A stretch of DNA of 7,163 nucleotides, taken from contig DASQLD010000708.1 of the NCBI GenBank assembly GCA_035630195.1, forward strand, positions 1 through 7,163. The letters run 5' to 3'. The DNA comes from DASQDN01 sp035630195 (GTDB lineage Bacteria; Acidobacteriota; Terriglobia; Bryobacterales; Bryobacteraceae). Numbering within the stretch: position 1 is the stretch's first letter; the number at the start of each line of letters is the position of its first letter. Of the stretch, positions 5,916 to 7,163 are shown in pieces. Both the position numbers and the translations under genes were made by a program. The notes beneath the pieces are model-generated. The model had not been told where the DNA came from. It did not search any database and saw nothing but the letters and a program-made list of their open reading frames with translations.

Positions 5916-6899
5916 CTACTGCCGGACATGAAGTTGAGGCGTGAGAACGATCGTTTCAAACTTTCGGGACGGCTGGAGCATTCGCTTTAGCAACAAATCG
6001 GCCGCATTCTCACCCATAGCGTAGCTCGGCTGGGCAACAGTTGTAATCGCGGGACGGAACACGTCAAGCCATTCTGAGTCATCAGAGCTGACAACCTGAA
6101 CGTCCTCCGGGCACCGCAACCCCTTTTCCTTTATCGCGCGTAGGACACCGGTCATCATCGGGAAATTCGAAGCGAAAATACCGGTGGGAGATGGGATTTG
6201 CTCAAGCAACCGACGTGCGACTACACATCCGGATTCAGCAGACCAGTCTCCTTCTCCGATGAAGGAAGCAGGGGCGGCAAGCTTTTTCCGCCGAAGCGCT
6301 TTCCTCCAACCGTCTACCCGATCCGCGCTCGTGCTAAGGGAGGCCTGCCCAGTCACGATGGCAATGCGTTTGTGGCCCTCATCAATCAGGTGGTCGATTG
6401 CGAGTCGTGTCCCTTTCACGTTATCGGCTGTTACAGTATCGCCGATGAACGTCTTGGGAGCCCGTCCGACAAACACGACCGCCTTTTTGGCCTTCACCAT
6501 CCGGGCAGCTTCTGTTTCATCCCCGGCTGCGAGAAACATTAGAAGACCCTCGACCTGCTGCGATCTGAAAACCGTAAGATATCGTGACTGCTCTTCCGGA
6601 TGGTTATAGGTGTTTCCTAACATCAAAGAGTAACCGGCCGAATGCAATTTGTTTTCGACACCCCGGACCACTCGCGAATAGAAGGGACTGCCGATATCAG
6701 GAATCAGCATAGCTACCGTTCGGGTCTTCCGAGTCTGAAGTCCTCGGGCGAGAGCGTTTGGTGTGTAATCAAGCTCGCGCACCGCTTTCTGCACTCGCTT
6801 TGTGAGTTCCGGACTAACGTATGCCGAGTGGTTGATTACCGATGAGACGGTGTATGTCGAGACGCTTGCGCGCTTGGCAACATCGTAGATTGTGGGCAT
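5916..6899 (-). CDS. LacI-family transcriptional regulator
   Basis: A 327-residue DNA-binding regulator with the standard layout. The helix-turn-helix is at residues 3-24 (TIYDVAKRASVSTYTVSSVI), with NHSAYVSPELTKRV after it. The hinge helix is PNALARGLQTRKT (47-59), with the minor-groove leucine at 54. A periplasmic-binding-protein-like effector domain follows: VAMLIPDIGSPFYSRVVRG (62-80), VGRAP (144-148), TADNVKGTRLAIDHLIDEGH (157-176), ADRVDGW (192-198), and SSDDSEW (271-277) in place of the usual FDD. The recognition helix carries Thr15, Tyr16 and Ser20 at the places of LacI Tyr17, Gln18 and Arg22. Losing the usual Arg implies an unusual operator. It most likely controls itself and the downstream dehydrogenase and aldolase in response to a sugar or sugar acid. 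The ATG at 6899 is well placed for the first domain and has no Shine-Dalgarno site. Confidence 0.94.
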   Translation of the reverse strand: MPTIYDVAKRASVSTYTVSSVINHSAYVSPELTKRVQKAVRELDYTPNALARGLQTRKTRTVAMLIPDIGSPFYSRVVRGVENKLHSAGYSLMLGNTYNHPEEQSRYLTVFRSQQVEGLLMFLAAGDETEAARMVKAKKAVVFVGRAPKTFIGDTVTADNVKGTRLAIDHLIDEGHKRIAIVTGQASLSTSADRVDGWRKALRRKKLAAPASFIGEGDWSAESGCVVARRLLEQIPSPTGIFASNFPMMTGVLRAIKEKGLRCPEDVQVVSSDDSEWLDVFRPAITTVAQPSYAMGENAADLLLKRMLQPSRKFETIVLTPQLHVRQ

Positions 6900-6912
6900 G
6901 CTGTTTGTTTTT

Positions 6913-6918
6913 AGTATA
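6913..6918 (-). promoter_or_regulatory. Probable -10 box of the lacI-dehydrogenase-aldolase operon
   Basis: The minus strand reads TATACT 13 bp before the lacI ATG. At 17 bp spacing the -35 position falls at 6936-6941 and has poor consensus (CGAAAA), but it touches the palindrome at 6940-6949. A weak -35 overlapped by an operator would fit a regulated promoter. Confidence 0.4.
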
Positions 6919-6939
6919 GGTCGGCAGATGGAAGATTTT

Positions 6940-6949
6940 CGGAATTCCG
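6940..6949. promoter_or_regulatory. Palindrome CGGAATTCCG, candidate LacI-type operator
   Basis: A perfect 10-bp inverted repeat located 41-50 bp before the lacI start, beside the predicted -35 position. LacI-family proteins bind short palindromes as dimers and often autoregulate. The centre is AT, not the common CG, so the assignment is inferred from position and symmetry. A related partial copy, GGAATCC, follows at 6954-6960. Confidence 0.4.
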
Positions 6950-6959
6950 TACAGGAATC

Positions 6960-6971
6960 CGTTAGCTAACG
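6960..6971. promoter_or_regulatory. Palindrome CGTTAGCTAACG, second candidate operator
   Basis: A perfect 12-bp inverted repeat whose centre is 21 bp, two helical turns, from the centre of the palindrome at 6940-6949. The two sites have different sequences, so they may bind different proteins, or only one may be functional. It lies upstream of the predicted lacI promoter. Confidence 0.4.
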
Positions 6972-7013
6972 AACGGCGTATAGCTTCATAGAGTAAGAAA
7001 AACGTTGTCGGTT

Positions 7014-7031
7014 GCTTATGAACCCATAAGC
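7014..7031. other. Hairpin/inverted repeat, 7-bp stem with 4-base loop
   Basis: GCTTATG (7014-7020) and CATAAGC (7025-7031) flank AACC. No T-run follows on either strand, so a classic intrinsic terminator is unlikely. It could be an operator with a spaced dyad or an RNA structure at the start of a transcript leaving rightwards. Confidence 0.45.
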
Positions 7032-7074
7032 GGCAGTTGGGACGGGCGCATCAGCGGCGAAGTGTTTGGTAGAA

Positions 7075-7163
7075 ATGGACATGTCGTTGGAAAGCTCATT
7101 GGATGGGGCTCACCCAAAAGGTGAAGTGAAAAAGTCGGAAGCAAGGCCAGAAGCGGAAGGCTG
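7075..7163 (+). CDS. Possible start of an unidentified gene, runs off the right edge
   Basis: An open frame begins with ATG at 7075 (or the second ATG at 7081) and continues to the end of the window, 29 codons: MDMSLESSLDGAHPKGEV, then a Lys/Glu/Ala-rich stretch. A weak GGTAGAA precedes the first ATG. The frame is open back to a TAA at 7027. No family is recognisable and purine-rich sequence makes chance openness likely. It would be transcribed divergently from lacI. Confidence 0.2.
   Translation, partial: MDMSLESSLDGAHPKGEVKKSEARPEAEG

Noticed and set aside
6184..6609. Plus-strand open frame of 141 codons opposite lacI
   Set aside because: It lies wholly within the effector domain of a clear LacI-family gene and has no family signature.
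7014..7031. Intrinsic terminator
   Set aside because: The stem is AT-rich and no T-run follows on either strand.
7027..7162. Minus-strand open frame entering from the right edge and ending at TAA near 7027
   Set aside because: Its translation is Leu/Pro-rich without any family pattern and is probably the antisense of purine-rich sequence.
1..7163. Mobile element, CRISPR array, toxin-antitoxin or phage-defence genes
   Set aside because: No transposase, integrase, repeat-spacer structure or defence domain is seen, despite the tRNA being a possible integration site.

Overview
The window looks like a piece of a chromosome from a free-living bacterium of moderate GC content (mid-50s percent by eye). 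Genes are tightly packed and often joined by 4-bp stop/start overlaps. GTG and TTG starts are in use, Shine-Dalgarno sites are mostly weak, and the tRNA carries an encoded CCA. The mix of genes (a DnaE with an intact PHP site, a mutarotase-fold protein, a leucine-rich-repeat protein of the LTDxGL type, a split methylmalonyl-CoA mutase, and a LacI-controlled hydroxyacid dehydrogenase/aldolase pair) reminds me of Acidobacteriota such as the Bryobacterales/Solibacter group. That placement is an impression from protein style, not a demonstrated result.

Layout, left to right. (1) Positions 1-2226, all on the minus strand and read right to left: tRNA-Arg(CCT), a galactose-mutarotase-fold protein starting 15 bp after the tRNA, a leucine-rich-repeat protein coupled to it by an ATGA overlap but broken by a one-base frameshift, then a 70-bp gap with a 13-bp tandem repeat, then the first 99 codons of dnaE. 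(2) Positions 2269-4013, plus strand: a two-helix membrane protein of 84 residues overlapping by ATGA with the catalytic subunit of a B12-dependent methylmalonyl-CoA mutase. (3) Positions 4010-6899, minus strand and read right to left: a LacI-family regulator, a D-isomer 2-hydroxyacid dehydrogenase, and an HpcH/HpaI-type class II aldolase whose TTG start overlaps the dehydrogenase stop. The aldolase and mutase genes converge and overlap by 4 bp. (4) Positions 6900-7163: 264 bp with no convincing gene. It holds the lacI promoter region, two perfect palindromes 21 bp apart centre to centre, and a 7-bp-stem hairpin. A short open frame runs off the right edge. There is no gene-free stretch above 300 bp.

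The regulator, dehydrogenase and aldolase form a plausible small catabolic operon for a sugar acid or other 2-oxo/2-hydroxy acid. The palindromes upstream of lacI are candidate operators. The mutase would isomerise methylmalonyl-CoA and succinyl-CoA, but its B12-binding partner is not in the window. I found no mobile element, CRISPR array, toxin-antitoxin pair or defence system. I see no strong candidate for a wholly new system. The most notable items are the LRR frameshift, the membrane protein coupled to the mutase, and the spaced palindromes.
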